A DNA stretch of 7,842 nt from a bacterium (GTDB lineage Bacteria; Blakebacterota; Blakebacteria; Blakebacterales; Blakebacteraceae), in contig JALGWK010000195.1 of assembly GCA_025774205.1 (NCBI GenBank), positions 1-7,842 on the forward strand, written 5' to 3'. Positions 1 to 7,299 of the stretch are shown piece by piece (positions within the stretch are counted from its first letter, which is position 1; each line of letters opens with the position of its first letter). A program made the position numbers and the translations under genes. The notes under the pieces are model-generated. The model did not search any database. It had not been told where the DNA came from and saw only the letters and a list, made by a program, of their open reading frames with translations.

Positions 1-146
1 TCCATGTAGTTCTCCTTCGATCCCCGGTGTGGTGTATCCACCGCATAGTATACGCTGTGATCGTCAGGCGTCACGAACAGCCTCACTGTTTGCGCATGAG
101 GGTGAATAACGACTACATAATAGGTAGCGCCATCATCTGAATCATT
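1..146 (-). other. possible remnant or 5' part of an unrecognised gene running off the left edge
   Basis: One minus-strand frame stays open from an upstream stop at 192-194 to the window edge. From about base 146 down it reads like real protein, with alternating beta-strand-like residues such as ATYYVVVIHPHAQ and RLFVTPDDHSVYYAVD. There is no ATG at a useful place. The only in-frame start candidates are GTGs, the first at 84-86, without a Shine-Dalgarno. The stretch is less GC-rich and its codons end in A/T more often than in the neighbouring genes. Two plus-strand frames are also open over most of it, so an open frame alone means little. It could be the decayed 5' end of a gene lying to the left, or chance. 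I do not recognise a family. Confidence 0.25.
116..121 (+). promoter_or_regulatory. weak -10-like box upstream of the S9 peptidase gene
   Basis: CATAAT matches TATAAT in five of six positions and lies in the only AT-rich patch before the peptidase gene, about 64 bp ahead of its ATG. No good -35 hexamer sits 16-18 bp upstream; the nearest candidate, TTGCGC at 90-95, is 20 bp away. This is a weak guess. Confidence 0.2.
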
Positions 147-171
147 ACGTGAACCGTTACCGTGTCCCGTC

Positions 172-180
172 AGGAAAGAG
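172..180 (+). promoter_or_regulatory. ribosome binding site that sets the S9 peptidase start
   Basis: AGGAAAGAG ends a few bases before the ATG at 185, with AGGA nine bases from it. The upstream in-frame GTG at 149 has no purine-rich stretch in front of it. Starting at 185 also puts a classical signal peptide at the very N-terminus. All three points favour ATG 185. Confidence 0.7.
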
Positions 181-184
181 AGCC

Positions 185-3109
185 ATGAAGATCAGATCCG
201 GTATCTCGCTGTCCTATCTCTTCACGATCGCCCTCTTCACGGCCGGTCCTGTCCCGGCCGCGGCCCAGGATCAGCCGAAGCGGCCCCTCGACCATTCCGT
301 CTACGACGACTGGAACCGCCTGCAGGGTCAGGCCATCTCCGCCGACGGGCGCTGGGTCCTCTACACCCTGGCGCCGCAGGACGGCGGCGACGTGACGCTG
401 AAGATCAAGAGCCTGATCGCAGATACCGAATACACCGTCCTCAACGGCACCTCGGCCCGGTTCGGGCCGGGCAGTCGGATGGTCGCCTGGTTGCTCGAGC
501 CGACCGAGGCGGAGATGGAGGCGGCCCGGGAAGCGGAATTCGAGCCGGCCGAGCAGCCGAAGAAGAAGCTGGTCGTCATGGACCTCCTCTACGGGACGGC
601 TCAGAAGTTCGAGATCGACCGGGTCCGGTCCTATCAGCTCCCCGCCGAATCGACTCATTACCTGGCCTACCTGATGGAAGCGCCGGTACCGGATGAGACA
701 GGCGAGGAGGCTGAAGCAGGGGCGGAGGAGGCCGAGACCGAGGCGGTGGAAACCGGGGAAGAAGCCCCGCGCAAGGAGGGACGCCCGGGCACCGAACTCA
801 TCCTGCGGAACTACCGCGACGGCACCGAGCGGAGTTTCGCCCATGTCACCAGCTACACCTTCAGCGAGGACGGGGACCTGCTGGTCTATGCCACCCGCAC
901 CCCGACCGGGGAGACCGACGGGATCTACGCCGTCGAGACCGGTTCGGACGATGTCACCACCCTGCTGACCGGCAACGGCTCCTATCAGCGGATGACCATC
1001 TCCGAGGAGGGCGACCGGGTGGCCTTCCTCTTCAACCCCGATGAGGAGCCGGTGGAGGCCGGGAGCGATGAGGATGAGGGTGAAGCACAGGAGGAGGCGG
1101 GGACCGAAGAAACCGCCGTCACCCTCTATCACTGGCAGGCCGGCGAGAGCGCCGCGGAAGCGGTCGCCATGGACGGAGCGGCCGGCATCCCCGAAGGCTG
1201 GTTAGTGAGCGAAAACGGTTCGGTCGCCTTCTCCCGCAGCGGCGAACGCCTCTTCTTCGGCACCGCTCCCCACCGCGACACCGAACCGGTGTTCGGGGAG
1301 GATTCTGAGGAGAGCGAAGTGGTACTCGACATCTGGCACTGGCAGGATACCCGACTCCAGCCGCAGCAGCTCCTCGAGGTCAATCGGGACCGGGATCGGA
1401 ATTACCGGGCGGTTATCCACCTGGAGAGCGGCCGGATCGTCCAGCTTGCCGACGAGGAGGTACCGAACGTCTCGATCAACCAGCACAGTGACGCGCCGGT
1501 CGGGCTCGCTATCACCAGCGTTCCCTATGAGAACCCGGTCTCATGGGAATACCCGAGTCTCGTCGATGTCTACCTCGTGGACATCGCCACCGGCGAACGA
1601 ACCCTGGTGATGGACGGCGACCAGCGGCAGGTGAGCATGTCCCCGGGCGGAAACTACCTGGTCTGGTGGGATTACCAGGAGCAGCAGTGGTTCTCCACCG
1701 ACCTCGAGACCATGGAGAGCCGGCACCTCTCGGCGGGGATCCCTTTCCCCCTTTACAACGAATTACACGACACCCCCATGCCGGCCGGCTCCTACGGCAG
1801 TGCCGGCTGGACCGACAATGACCGGCTCTTCCTGGTCTATGACGCCTTCGACATCTGGGCGCTCGATCCCACCGGCCGGTCGGGTGCCAGGTGCGTGACA
1901 GAGGGAATCGGCCGCAACCAGGGCCTCCAGTACCGCTACATCCGGCTCGATCCGGAGGCCGAAACGATCAATCCGCGGGAAGATATCCTGCTCAGGACCT
2001 TCCACACGCGGATCAAGGCTTCGGGTTTCTCGACCGACCGCGTGGCCGGAACGCTGGCACCACACCAGCTTCACATGGACAACTACTCCTACTCCAGTCC
2101 GGTGAAAGCCAAAGACGCGAATATCATGCTTCTCACGCGGCAGAGTTTCATCGAGTTCCCCGACCTGTGGACCACCGGTCCGCAGTTCGGCGACTGGAGG
2201 AAGGTGAGCAACGCCAATCCGCAACAGGAGGAGTACCTGTGGGGCACCGCCGAGCTGGTCCACTGGGTTTCGGTCGACGGCCGGCCGCACGACGGCATCC
2301 TCTACAAGCCTGACGACTTCGATCCCGACCGGCAGTACCCGATGATGGTGACCTTCTACGAGAAGAACTCCGACAACCTCCACCGGCACTGGATGCCGGA
2401 GCCGCACCGGTCGATCATCAACTACACCTTCTACACCAGCCGCGGCTACCTGGTCTTCATTCCCGACATTCACTACACCGACGGATACCCGGGTGAGAGC
2501 GCCATGAACTCGGTCATCCCCGGCGTGCACATGCTGATCGATGAAGGCTTCGTGGACACCGACAACATCGGGACCGCGGGGCACTCGTGGGGCGGCTACC
2601 AGATCGCCTACATGGTGACGAAGACGAACCTCTTCAAGGCCGCCGAGGCGGGCGCGCCGGTCTCCAACATGTTCAGCGCCTACGGGGGAATCCGGTGGGG
2701 GAGCGGTCTCTCCCGCTCCTTCCAGTACGAGTGGACCCAGAGCCGGATCGGCGGGACCATCTGGGAGATGCCGTTCCGCTACATCGAGAACTCACCCATC
2801 TTCTGGGCCGACAAGGTCGAGACACCGCTGCTGATCATGCATAACGACGAGGATGGCGCGGTGCCGTGGGAACAGGGGATCGAGCTCTTCGTGGCCCTGC
2901 GTCGGCTGCAGAAGCCGGTCTGGATGATCACCTACAACGAACAGCCCCACTGGCCGATTACCTGGCCGAACAAGAAGGACTGGGCGGTGCGCCTGCAGCA
3001 GTACTTCGACCACTTCCTGACGGGGGCCCCCGCTCCACTCTGGATCAGTGAGGGTGTGCCGGCCATCGACAAGGGGAGGACGCTCGGCAGGGAGATTCCG
3101 CCGAACTAA
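185..3109 (+). CDS. exported S9-family serine peptidase (prolyl oligopeptidase / DPP-IV-like)
   Basis: This is a 974-residue secreted peptidase of clan SC, family S9, which typically cleaves short peptides or removes N-terminal di- or acyl-peptides in the periplasm. Residues 1-27 form a Sec signal peptide (charged MKIR, a hydrophobic stretch, cleavage near PAAA-QD), with no lipobox cysteine. Residues from about 30 to 690 fit the beta-propeller that gates the active site. From about 690 to 955 lies the alpha/beta-hydrolase domain. The triad is visible: Ser801 in GHSWGGYQ, Asp890 in HNDEDGAVP and His922 in EQPHWP. DIWHWQDTRLQPQQ (382-395) resembles a segment I associate with the large S9 homologues of FCB bacteria. 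The protein is longer than DPP-IV-like enzymes (about 700-750 residues), partly because of three charged Glu/Ala-rich inserts near 107-128, 170-194 and 286-310. Substrate is unknown. Its stop overlaps that of the convergent carbonic-anhydrase-like gene. Confidence 0.92.
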   Translation: MKIRSGISLSYLFTIALFTAGPVPAAAQDQPKRPLDHSVYDDWNRLQGQAISADGRWVLYTLAPQDGGDVTLKIKSLIADTEYTVLNGTSARFGPGSRMVAWLLEPTEAEMEAAREAEFEPAEQPKKKLVVMDLLYGTAQKFEIDRVRSYQLPAESTHYLAYLMEAPVPDETGEEAEAGAEEAETEAVETGEEAPRKEGRPGTELILRNYRDGTERSFAHVTSYTFSEDGDLLVYATRTPTGETDGIYAVETGSDDVTTLLTGNGSYQRMTISEEGDRVAFLFNPDEEPVEAGSDEDEGEAQEEAGTEETAVTLYHWQAGESAAEAVAMDGAAGIPEGWLVSENGSVAFSRSGERLFFGTAPHRDTEPVFGEDSEESEVVLDIWHWQDTRLQPQQLLEVNRDRDRNYRAVIHLESGRIVQLADEEVPNVSINQHSDAPVGLAITSVPYENPVSWEYPSLVDVYLVDIATGERTLVMDGDQRQVSMSPGGNYLVWWDYQEQQWFSTDLETMESRHLSAGIPFPLYNELHDTPMPAGSYGSAGWTDNDRLFLVYDAFDIWALDPTGRSGARCVTEGIGRNQGLQYRYIRLDPEAETINPREDILLRTFHTRIKASGFSTDRVAGTLAPHQLHMDNYSYSSPVKAKDANIMLLTRQSFIEFPDLWTTGPQFGDWRKVSNANPQQEEYLWGTAELVHWVSVDGRPHDGILYKPDDFDPDRQYPMMVTFYEKNSDNLHRHWMPEPHRSIINYTFYTSRGYLVFIPDIHYTDGYPGESAMNSVIPGVHMLIDEGFVDTDNIGTAGHSWGGYQIAYMVTKTNLFKAAEAGAPVSNMFSAYGGIRWGSGLSRSFQYEWTQSRIGGTIWEMPFRYIENSPIFWADKVETPLLIMHNDEDGAVPWEQGIELFVALRRLQKPVWMITYNEQPHWPITWPNKKDWAVRLQQYFDHFLTGAPAPLWISEGVPAIDKGRTLGREIPPN

Positions 3110-3483
3110 AAAGGGACTTCTTTCACATCCCACTTCTCATTAACCCAGAGGGCGGTCACCTCGACTGACGGGTAGTGTTCCCGCAGGAACTTGACCGCAT
3201 ACTCGAGATGCTCTTTCTGGATCTCTTCGCCGGCCGGGTTGCCGGCGCAGTCGTGATGACCGACCACGGCGATACCCTTCGAAGCGTGCTTCTCGATCGA
3301 GATGTCGATCCGGGCGAGGATCGACTCGACCAGGTGGGGAGGGTCCTGCTCTGCCAGGATCCGGTTGGGACCCGGCTCGGTGATCATATCGACGTATTTC
3401 GACAGGAAGCGGGAACGGCAGAACCGAAAGACTTCCTTCTGCACCCGTCCATCCATGCAGTTCACCGCGGTCGAGAACGACAT
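3106..3483 (-). CDS. small beta-carbonic-anhydrase-like protein
   Basis: This 125-residue protein has the zinc-site layout of beta-carbonic anhydrases. CMDGR gives Cys9, Asp11 and Arg13; GHHDC gives His76 and Cys79 (the H-x-x-C pair). Classical beta enzymes of about 200 residues interconvert CO2 and bicarbonate. This one is much shorter and fits the small putative carbonic anhydrase group (Pro_CA_2-like), whose activity is poorly established. No signal peptide is visible, so it should be cytoplasmic. It lies 27 bp after the DUF362 stop, on the same strand and in the same reading frame, and is probably co-transcribed with it. The Shine-Dalgarno is poor: CAGGA sits only about two bases before the ATG, so translation may depend on the upstream gene. 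The zinc-site call is firm; enzymatic activity is inference. Confidence 0.8.
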   Translation of the reverse strand: MSFSTAVNCMDGRVQKEVFRFCRSRFLSKYVDMITEPGPNRILAEQDPPHLVESILARIDISIEKHASKGIAVVGHHDCAGNPAGEEIQKEHLEYAVKFLREHYPSVEVTALWVNEKWDVKEVPF

Positions 3484-3510
3484 ATCCTGCTTCGACTGAA
3501 TGGTGGTCTG

Positions 3511-4506
3511 TCAGGCCTGCAGAAAACCCCTGAGCTTCCGCGCGTAGGCCTCACTCTCTCCCGGTTTGGTCACGAACTCGATGTTCTCCTGGCGGTCGAT
3601 CCCGATCCCCAGTTCGGCTGCCCGCCTGATCTGTTCGAGGTCGAAGATGCTGCCCTGCGAGACCTCATCGGTGGTCCCCTTCTCTCTCAGGATCGCCACC
3701 CCGACGGCGTCGATGGCGACGCGGTCGGTGCTGGCCAGGATCACGTTCGGCGTGGCCCGGGTACCTTCGTGGGGTCCGCGATCGGTAAAGCACTCGATGG
3801 CGTCCATGACGATCAGCTCCGGCTGGTAGCAGAGGTTCGCCTCGGCGATCATGATCCGCTGATCAGGTGATGAGTGCAGTTCCCGCATGAAGCGGTGGTC
3901 AACCCCTGGAACATCGCCGGCTATCATGCCGATTGTGTTCTTGAGCGACAGGGTGAAATGCCCTCCGAAGCCATGGGTCTTGAGGCAGCAGGTCTGGACG
4001 ATGGCGTCGACCTCTTTGAAGATGCTTCCCAGGTAGTAGCCCTGGCTCCAGTGTAGATCGGGATGCTCCACGGCGGTCCAGCCTTCAGCCGGCAGGTCGT
4101 GGAGCGGATGGGTCTCGAAGCCGAGCTTCTCGGCCTGCTCGAAGACGCCCTTCTCCTGGTAGACCTCCCTCGTGTTCGCCATCCCGCTGCGGTCGGCTAC
4201 CACCACCCGATCGGCTCCGGCTCCCTTGATCATGCGCACCATCACATCGAGGGTGTCCGGGTGTGTGCCGCCGGGATAGGCGTGGGCGCTGTTGAAGTTC
4301 GGTTTCAGAGCGACGTATTGTCCGTTGAAGGTCGGCGCTCCGACCAGGTCCACCGCCGTGCGGATCGCTTCCTCACGACCCCCCTCCCCGACCGTGACGA
4401 GGCTCACTTTGGCTGACGCGGGGACCGGCCAGCCCAGCCGTCCGGCCGTCATCGCCACCCCCATCGCCGAGGTCTTCACGAATTCCCTCCGGTTCCACAG
4501 ACGCAT
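3511..4506 (-). CDS. Tat-signal DUF362-domain protein
   Basis: This 331-residue protein begins with NRREFVK (residues 5-11) followed by a mildly hydrophobic stretch ending near PASA (29-32). That is a twin-arginine signal, so the protein is probably exported folded, often meaning a bound cofactor. The rest matches the DUF362 family: VALKPNFN (65-72), VVVADRSGM (101-109), LKTHGFGGHFTLSLKNTIG (175-193) and the C-terminal DRVAIDAVGVAIL (261-273). The function of DUF362 is not established. Many relatives carry 4Fe-4S ferredoxin motifs; none is seen here, and the only close cysteines are Cys173-Cys174. The frame extends to a GTG at 4566, but ATG 4506 follows a strong Shine-Dalgarno and places the Tat motif at the N-terminus. 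It heads a probable two-gene unit with the carbonic-anhydrase-like gene. Confidence 0.85.
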   Translation of the reverse strand: MRLWNRREFVKTSAMGVAMTAGRLGWPVPASAKVSLVTVGEGGREEAIRTAVDLVGAPTFNGQYVALKPNFNSAHAYPGGTHPDTLDVMVRMIKGAGADRVVVADRSGMANTREVYQEKGVFEQAEKLGFETHPLHDLPAEGWTAVEHPDLHWSQGYYLGSIFKEVDAIVQTCCLKTHGFGGHFTLSLKNTIGMIAGDVPGVDHRFMRELHSSPDQRIMIAEANLCYQPELIVMDAIECFTDRGPHEGTRATPNVILASTDRVAIDAVGVAILREKGTTDEVSQGSIFDLEQIRRAAELGIGIDRQENIEFVTKPGESEAYARKLRGFLQA

Positions 4507-4524
4507 GACTGCCTCCTCCTCCTC
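4507..4524 (-). promoter_or_regulatory. strong ribosome binding site of the DUF362 gene
   Basis: Read on the minus strand, four GAG/GGAG repeats (GAGGAGGAGGAGG, 4524-4512) lie five bases before the ATG at 4506. This supports that start over the GTG 60 bp upstream, where the repeat would have to be translated as a run of four glutamates. Confidence 0.75.
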
Positions 4525-4635
4525 ACGGCGCGCTCCCGACGCCTCGATTGCCACCCGACCAGCCACCAGGACCGTTCATCACGATCACCACGAACAGGGT
4601 AGCACCTGAGCCCGACTCCGGAAAGCGGTTGGCAG

Positions 4636-4643
4636 AGTATATT
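4636..4643. promoter_or_regulatory. AT-rich box, possible shared -10 of two divergent genes
   Basis: The region between the divergent DUF362 and cupin genes (4507-4685) is GC-rich except here. On the plus strand TATATT (4638-4643) and on the minus strand TATACT (4641-4636) each match TATAAT in five of six positions and overlap. The plus-strand box would give a leader of about 35 bases before the cupin. Neither direction has a good -35 hexamer, so the assignment is tentative. Nothing else stands out in the region. Confidence 0.3.
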
Positions 4644-4685
4644 CATTAGTCAGCGATTCACCCCAGCCATGAGGATGATCTGACC

Positions 4686-5015
4686 ATGGACGACTTCCCT
4701 CCCTTCATCGCCGGCCTGCCCGACATCGATGTCCCCTTCGATGGTGTGACCGGATACCTCCTGCAGGGTGAGAATCAGCAGGTAGCATTCCTTCGCTTCG
4801 CCGATGATACCGATGTGCCGGAACACCAGCACAAAGGCCAGTGGGAACACGTGCTGGCTGGAGAAGTAACGCTCAACGCGTGGGGCCGGGAACAGACCTA
4901 CACTGCAGGTGAATCGTTCTACCTGGAGGAGGGGGAGCCCCACAGCGCGGTCGTGAAGGCCGGCTACAGGGCGATCATCTTCTTCGACCAGACCGACCGT
5001 TATACAACGAAGTAG
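4686..5015 (+). CDS. small single-domain cupin protein
   Basis: This 109-residue protein is essentially one cupin barrel. Motif 1 is PEHQHKGQWEHVLAGEV, giving metal ligands His47, His49 and Glu54. Motif 2 is GESFYLEEGEPHSA, giving His86. All four usual ligands are present, so it should bind a divalent metal. Such minimal cupins include isomerases, dioxygenases, sugar-binding and regulatory proteins, and the sequence does not decide among them. It has no signal peptide and no fused DNA-binding domain. The ribosome binding site is ordinary to weak (GAGG, 11 bases before the ATG). It stands alone on its strand, diverging from DUF362 and converging on the ROK gene, whose stop codon starts three bases past its own. 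A role beside the sugar genes is possible but unproven. Confidence 0.85.
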   Translation: MDDFPPFIAGLPDIDVPFDGVTGYLLQGENQQVAFLRFADDTDVPEHQHKGQWEHVLAGEVTLNAWGREQTYTAGESFYLEEGEPHSAVVKAGYRAIIFFDQTDRYTTK

Positions 5016-5018
5016 TTT

Positions 5019-6137
5019 TTACACCCGATCAAGTTCGGCCAGCGCGAAGGCGTAAGCGCCGACCGCGGTCGCCCGGCTGGTGCCGAGCTTCGTGATGCCC
5101 ACTCCGACCCGTTTCAGGGGATCCCAGGGCACGGTCCGGTCGCTTCCCGGGACGGCAAGTTCCTTCGCCTCAGCATGGCAGAAGGCGAGCCGCTCCCCAT
5201 CGTCCTCGACATTGAACGCCTGCAGTTCCATCCGGGGAATCTCATCCCCTTCGGGAGAAACGAAGCCGGTGTTCATCTCCTCCACCACCGCCGGAAGGAA
5301 GAGCTCGTGGGCGCCAGCCACCCCGCCGCCGATCACGATCGGCGCGTCGATCAGGGTGACGGCGTTGGCCAGGGCGTCACCCAGCGCCCGGCCGAACTCC
5401 AGCCAGGCGTTTCGGGCAGCTTCTTCCGCTCCCTCCACCTCGCTCATCCCGATTCTATATATCTCCTTCGGGCTGGGAGCAGCGTCGGGATCGAGTCCTG
5501 TCGCGGCCGCGTAGGAACGCTGCACCCCCCGGATACTCACCGATTCCTCCGCGGTGGTGGTGGGCATCACCCGGTTCCGCAGGCACCATATCTCACCCCC
5601 AGCCGAGTTGTCACCGATGTGGAGCCGGCCGTCGGTTACGATGCCGCCGCCGAACCCGGTCCCGAGAGTGACACCGAGCAGGTTCCGGAAACGTTTCGGG
5701 CTGTTGGCATCTTCCATCAGGCGGTTCAGCCAGGGCAGGTAACCGCCGATCGCCTCGCCGAAGGTGAAGAGGTCGCCGTCGTTGTTGATGAAGACCGGCA
5801 GGTCGAAGCGGTCTTCGAGGATCGCCCCGAGCGGCACTCCGCCCCGGTAGGCGGGCAGATTTCCAAGGTCGCCGATCACCCCCCGCTCGTAGTCGGCTGG
5901 CCCGGGGAAGGCGAAGCTGATGGCGACCGGTCGCTCATCGAGTGATTCCCCGAGGAGAACCACCACCTGTGAGAATCCCTCAAGGATGTTCGTGAGACTC
6001 TGATCCAGATCATCTCCCGCTGACGGGAGCGTGACCGGATCGACCACTTCCTTCCCCCCGCGGATCGCGCCGAAGACGAAGTTCGTCCCTCCCGCGTCGA
6101 GGGTCATCACCGCCCGGCTGTCCTCATACAGTTTCAT
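5019..6137 (-). CDS. ROK-family protein, probable sugar kinase, lacking the zinc motif
   Basis: This 372-residue ASKHA-fold protein probably phosphorylates a sugar delivered by the adjacent permease. Visible are the phosphate-1 loop LDAGGTN (13-19), NNDGDLFTFGE (118-128) with the likely catalytic Asp120, the phosphate-2 loop LGTGFGGGIV (158-167), and the adenosine-region IVIGGGVAGA (267-276). Where ROK kinases usually have GH followed by a cysteine-rich zinc knuckle, this protein reads NSAGGEIWCLRNR, with a single cysteine. It is also longer than the typical ROK kinase of about 300 residues, with roughly 50 extra residues at the C-terminus. There is no helix-turn-helix, so it is not a NagC/XylR-type repressor. 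ATG 6137 is chosen over GTG 6155 because AGAAAGG lies six bases upstream. It overlaps the permease gene by 14 bp. The family call is firm; the substrate is unknown. Confidence 0.85.
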   Translation of the reverse strand: MKLYEDSRAVMTLDAGGTNFVFGAIRGGKEVVDPVTLPSAGDDLDQSLTNILEGFSQVVVLLGESLDERPVAISFAFPGPADYERGVIGDLGNLPAYRGGVPLGAILEDRFDLPVFINNDGDLFTFGEAIGGYLPWLNRLMEDANSPKRFRNLLGVTLGTGFGGGIVTDGRLHIGDNSAGGEIWCLRNRVMPTTTAEESVSIRGVQRSYAAATGLDPDAAPSPKEIYRIGMSEVEGAEEAARNAWLEFGRALGDALANAVTLIDAPIVIGGGVAGAHELFLPAVVEEMNTGFVSPEGDEIPRMELQAFNVEDDGERLAFCHAEAKELAVPGSDRTVPWDPLKRVGVGITKLGTSRATAVGAYAFALAELDRV

Positions 6138-7287
6138 CGGCGACCTTTCTGCCACCGGTGTAGACAGCGAGGAAGGTGATGTAGACGAAGATCGCCAGCG
6201 GCACTACGAAGCTGAGCGTGATCGAGGCATTGGCGATCAGTCCCATGATCGGCGGGATGAGCGCCCCCCCGACGATGGCCATCACCATGAGGCCGGAAAG
6301 TTCGTCGGAGCGCTCCGGCTTTGAGTCGATGAGGATCGAGAAGATGAGCGGGAAGATGTTCCCGAAGGCCAGCCCGGCGATGAAGATCGAGATCAGGACC
6401 AGCGTCTGCGAGCCGGTGAACATCCCCAGGATGCCGACCACCCCGAGGATCGAGGTATAAAGGAAGAACTTTTGCGGGGTAAGGAAGTTGAGCACGATCG
6501 AGCCCATGAGACGGCCGATGGCGAGCGCGGTCAGAAAAAAGCCTATCCCGAGGGTCGCCATCGATTTGAGGTCGAATCCGAACCGGTCGGTCAGGAAGGT
6601 GGCGATCCAGGAGTTGAGCCCCACCTCGGCGCCGACGTAGAAGAAGATCCCCAGCACCATCATCAGGACGAACGGCTCCTTCAGCAGCGCAAAACTGGAA
6701 CGGATGCTCACCGTATTGTCCGGCTCCTCCTGTTCGGTCTCCTCGATCTTCATGGTGAACACGATCAGGAGGGTGATCCCGGCCACGATGGCGTAGATCG
6801 TGAAGATCCCGGTCCATTTCGCCAGCCCGATGGCAACCACCAGCGGCACCAGGTAGGGAGCGGTGTTGGATCCGATGCTCTTGATGAACTGCGCGAAGGT
6901 GAGGTTGCGCGAGAACATCCCCGACGGAGAAACATCGCGCATGATCGGATTGCCTGCCACCTGGAGGGCCGTCATCCCGACCCCGATCAGGAAGATCGCC
7001 CCCAGGACGTAGGCGTAGCTGGCAACGGAGATGACCGGTATCAGTTCCCCGATGGTCACCAGGATCAGCGCGAAGATGAGGACGTACTTCTTCCCCTTCC
7101 GCCCGCCCATGATCCCGAAGGGCACCGAGAATATCCCGAAGGCGAGGAAGCCGAAGAAGGGGAGCAGGCCGGCCATGAAGGGCGAGATGCTGAATTCCTC
7201 CTGCACGAACCCGACCAGGGTCCCCACGGCGTCGCCGAACCCCATGATGAAGAAGACGATGAATATCGGAAAGGTCTTCATGCGCAC
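6124..7287 (-). CDS. MFS sugar permease, FucP/GlcP-like
   Basis: This 387-residue inner-membrane protein of the major facilitator superfamily has about 12 hydrophobic segments. A short charged central loop (about 180-196, KIEETEQEEPD) divides the two halves. It probably imports a monosaccharide by proton or sodium symport. Features typical of the FucP/GlcP branch are FFIMGFGDAVG in helix 1, the loop GGRKGKKY (61-68), and the segment QVAGNPIMRD (109-118) followed by SRNLTFAQFIKSIGS (126-140). The length is at the short end for the family (about 400-440), but both ends look intact. The GTG at 7287 is chosen because AGGGGAG lies eight bases before it; the ATG six bases later is too far from that site. 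The gene overlaps the downstream ROK kinase by 14 bp. Substrate cannot be read from the sequence. Confidence 0.9.
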   Translation of the reverse strand: MRMKTFPIFIVFFIMGFGDAVGTLVGFVQEEFSISPFMAGLLPFFGFLAFGIFSVPFGIMGGRKGKKYVLIFALILVTIGELIPVISVASYAYVLGAIFLIGVGMTALQVAGNPIMRDVSPSGMFSRNLTFAQFIKSIGSNTAPYLVPLVVAIGLAKWTGIFTIYAIVAGITLLIVFTMKIEETEQEEPDNTVSIRSSFALLKEPFVLMMVLGIFFYVGAEVGLNSWIATFLTDRFGFDLKSMATLGIGFFLTALAIGRLMGSIVLNFLTPQKFFLYTSILGVVGILGMFTGSQTLVLISIFIAGLAFGNIFPLIFSILIDSKPERSDELSGLMVMAIVGGALIPPIMGLIANASITLSFVVPLAIFVYITFLAVYTGGRKVADETV

Positions 7288-7299
7288 GATGAGCGCTCC

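Noticed and set aside
149-184. GTG at 149 as the start of the S9 peptidase
   Set aside because: It has no Shine-Dalgarno, and it would place 12 extra residues before a signal peptide that begins cleanly at ATG 185.
170-1132. 320-codon minus-strand open frame opposite the S9 gene
   Set aside because: It mirrors a GC-rich coding gene with clear homology and itself has no recognisable domain or codon-level coding character.
1763-2584. 273-codon minus-strand open frame opposite the S9 hydrolase region
   Set aside because: It is rich in Val, His and Arg as expected for the complement of GC-rich codons, with no family resemblance.
3108-3131. Possible intrinsic terminator at the end of the carbonic-anhydrase-like gene (minus strand GGGA...TCCC then TTTTT)
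   Set aside because: The stem is only four base pairs with an 11-base loop, and the T-run is part of the last codons.
3175-3870. 231-codon plus-strand open frame across the DUF362 and carbonic-anhydrase genes
   Set aside because: It runs antisense to two recognisable genes and crosses their boundary; its composition is that of a shadow frame.
4669-4683. Four-codon frame ATG AGG ATG ATC TGA just before the cupin
   Set aside because: It is too short to interpret, and the cupin ATG at 4686 is in a different frame.
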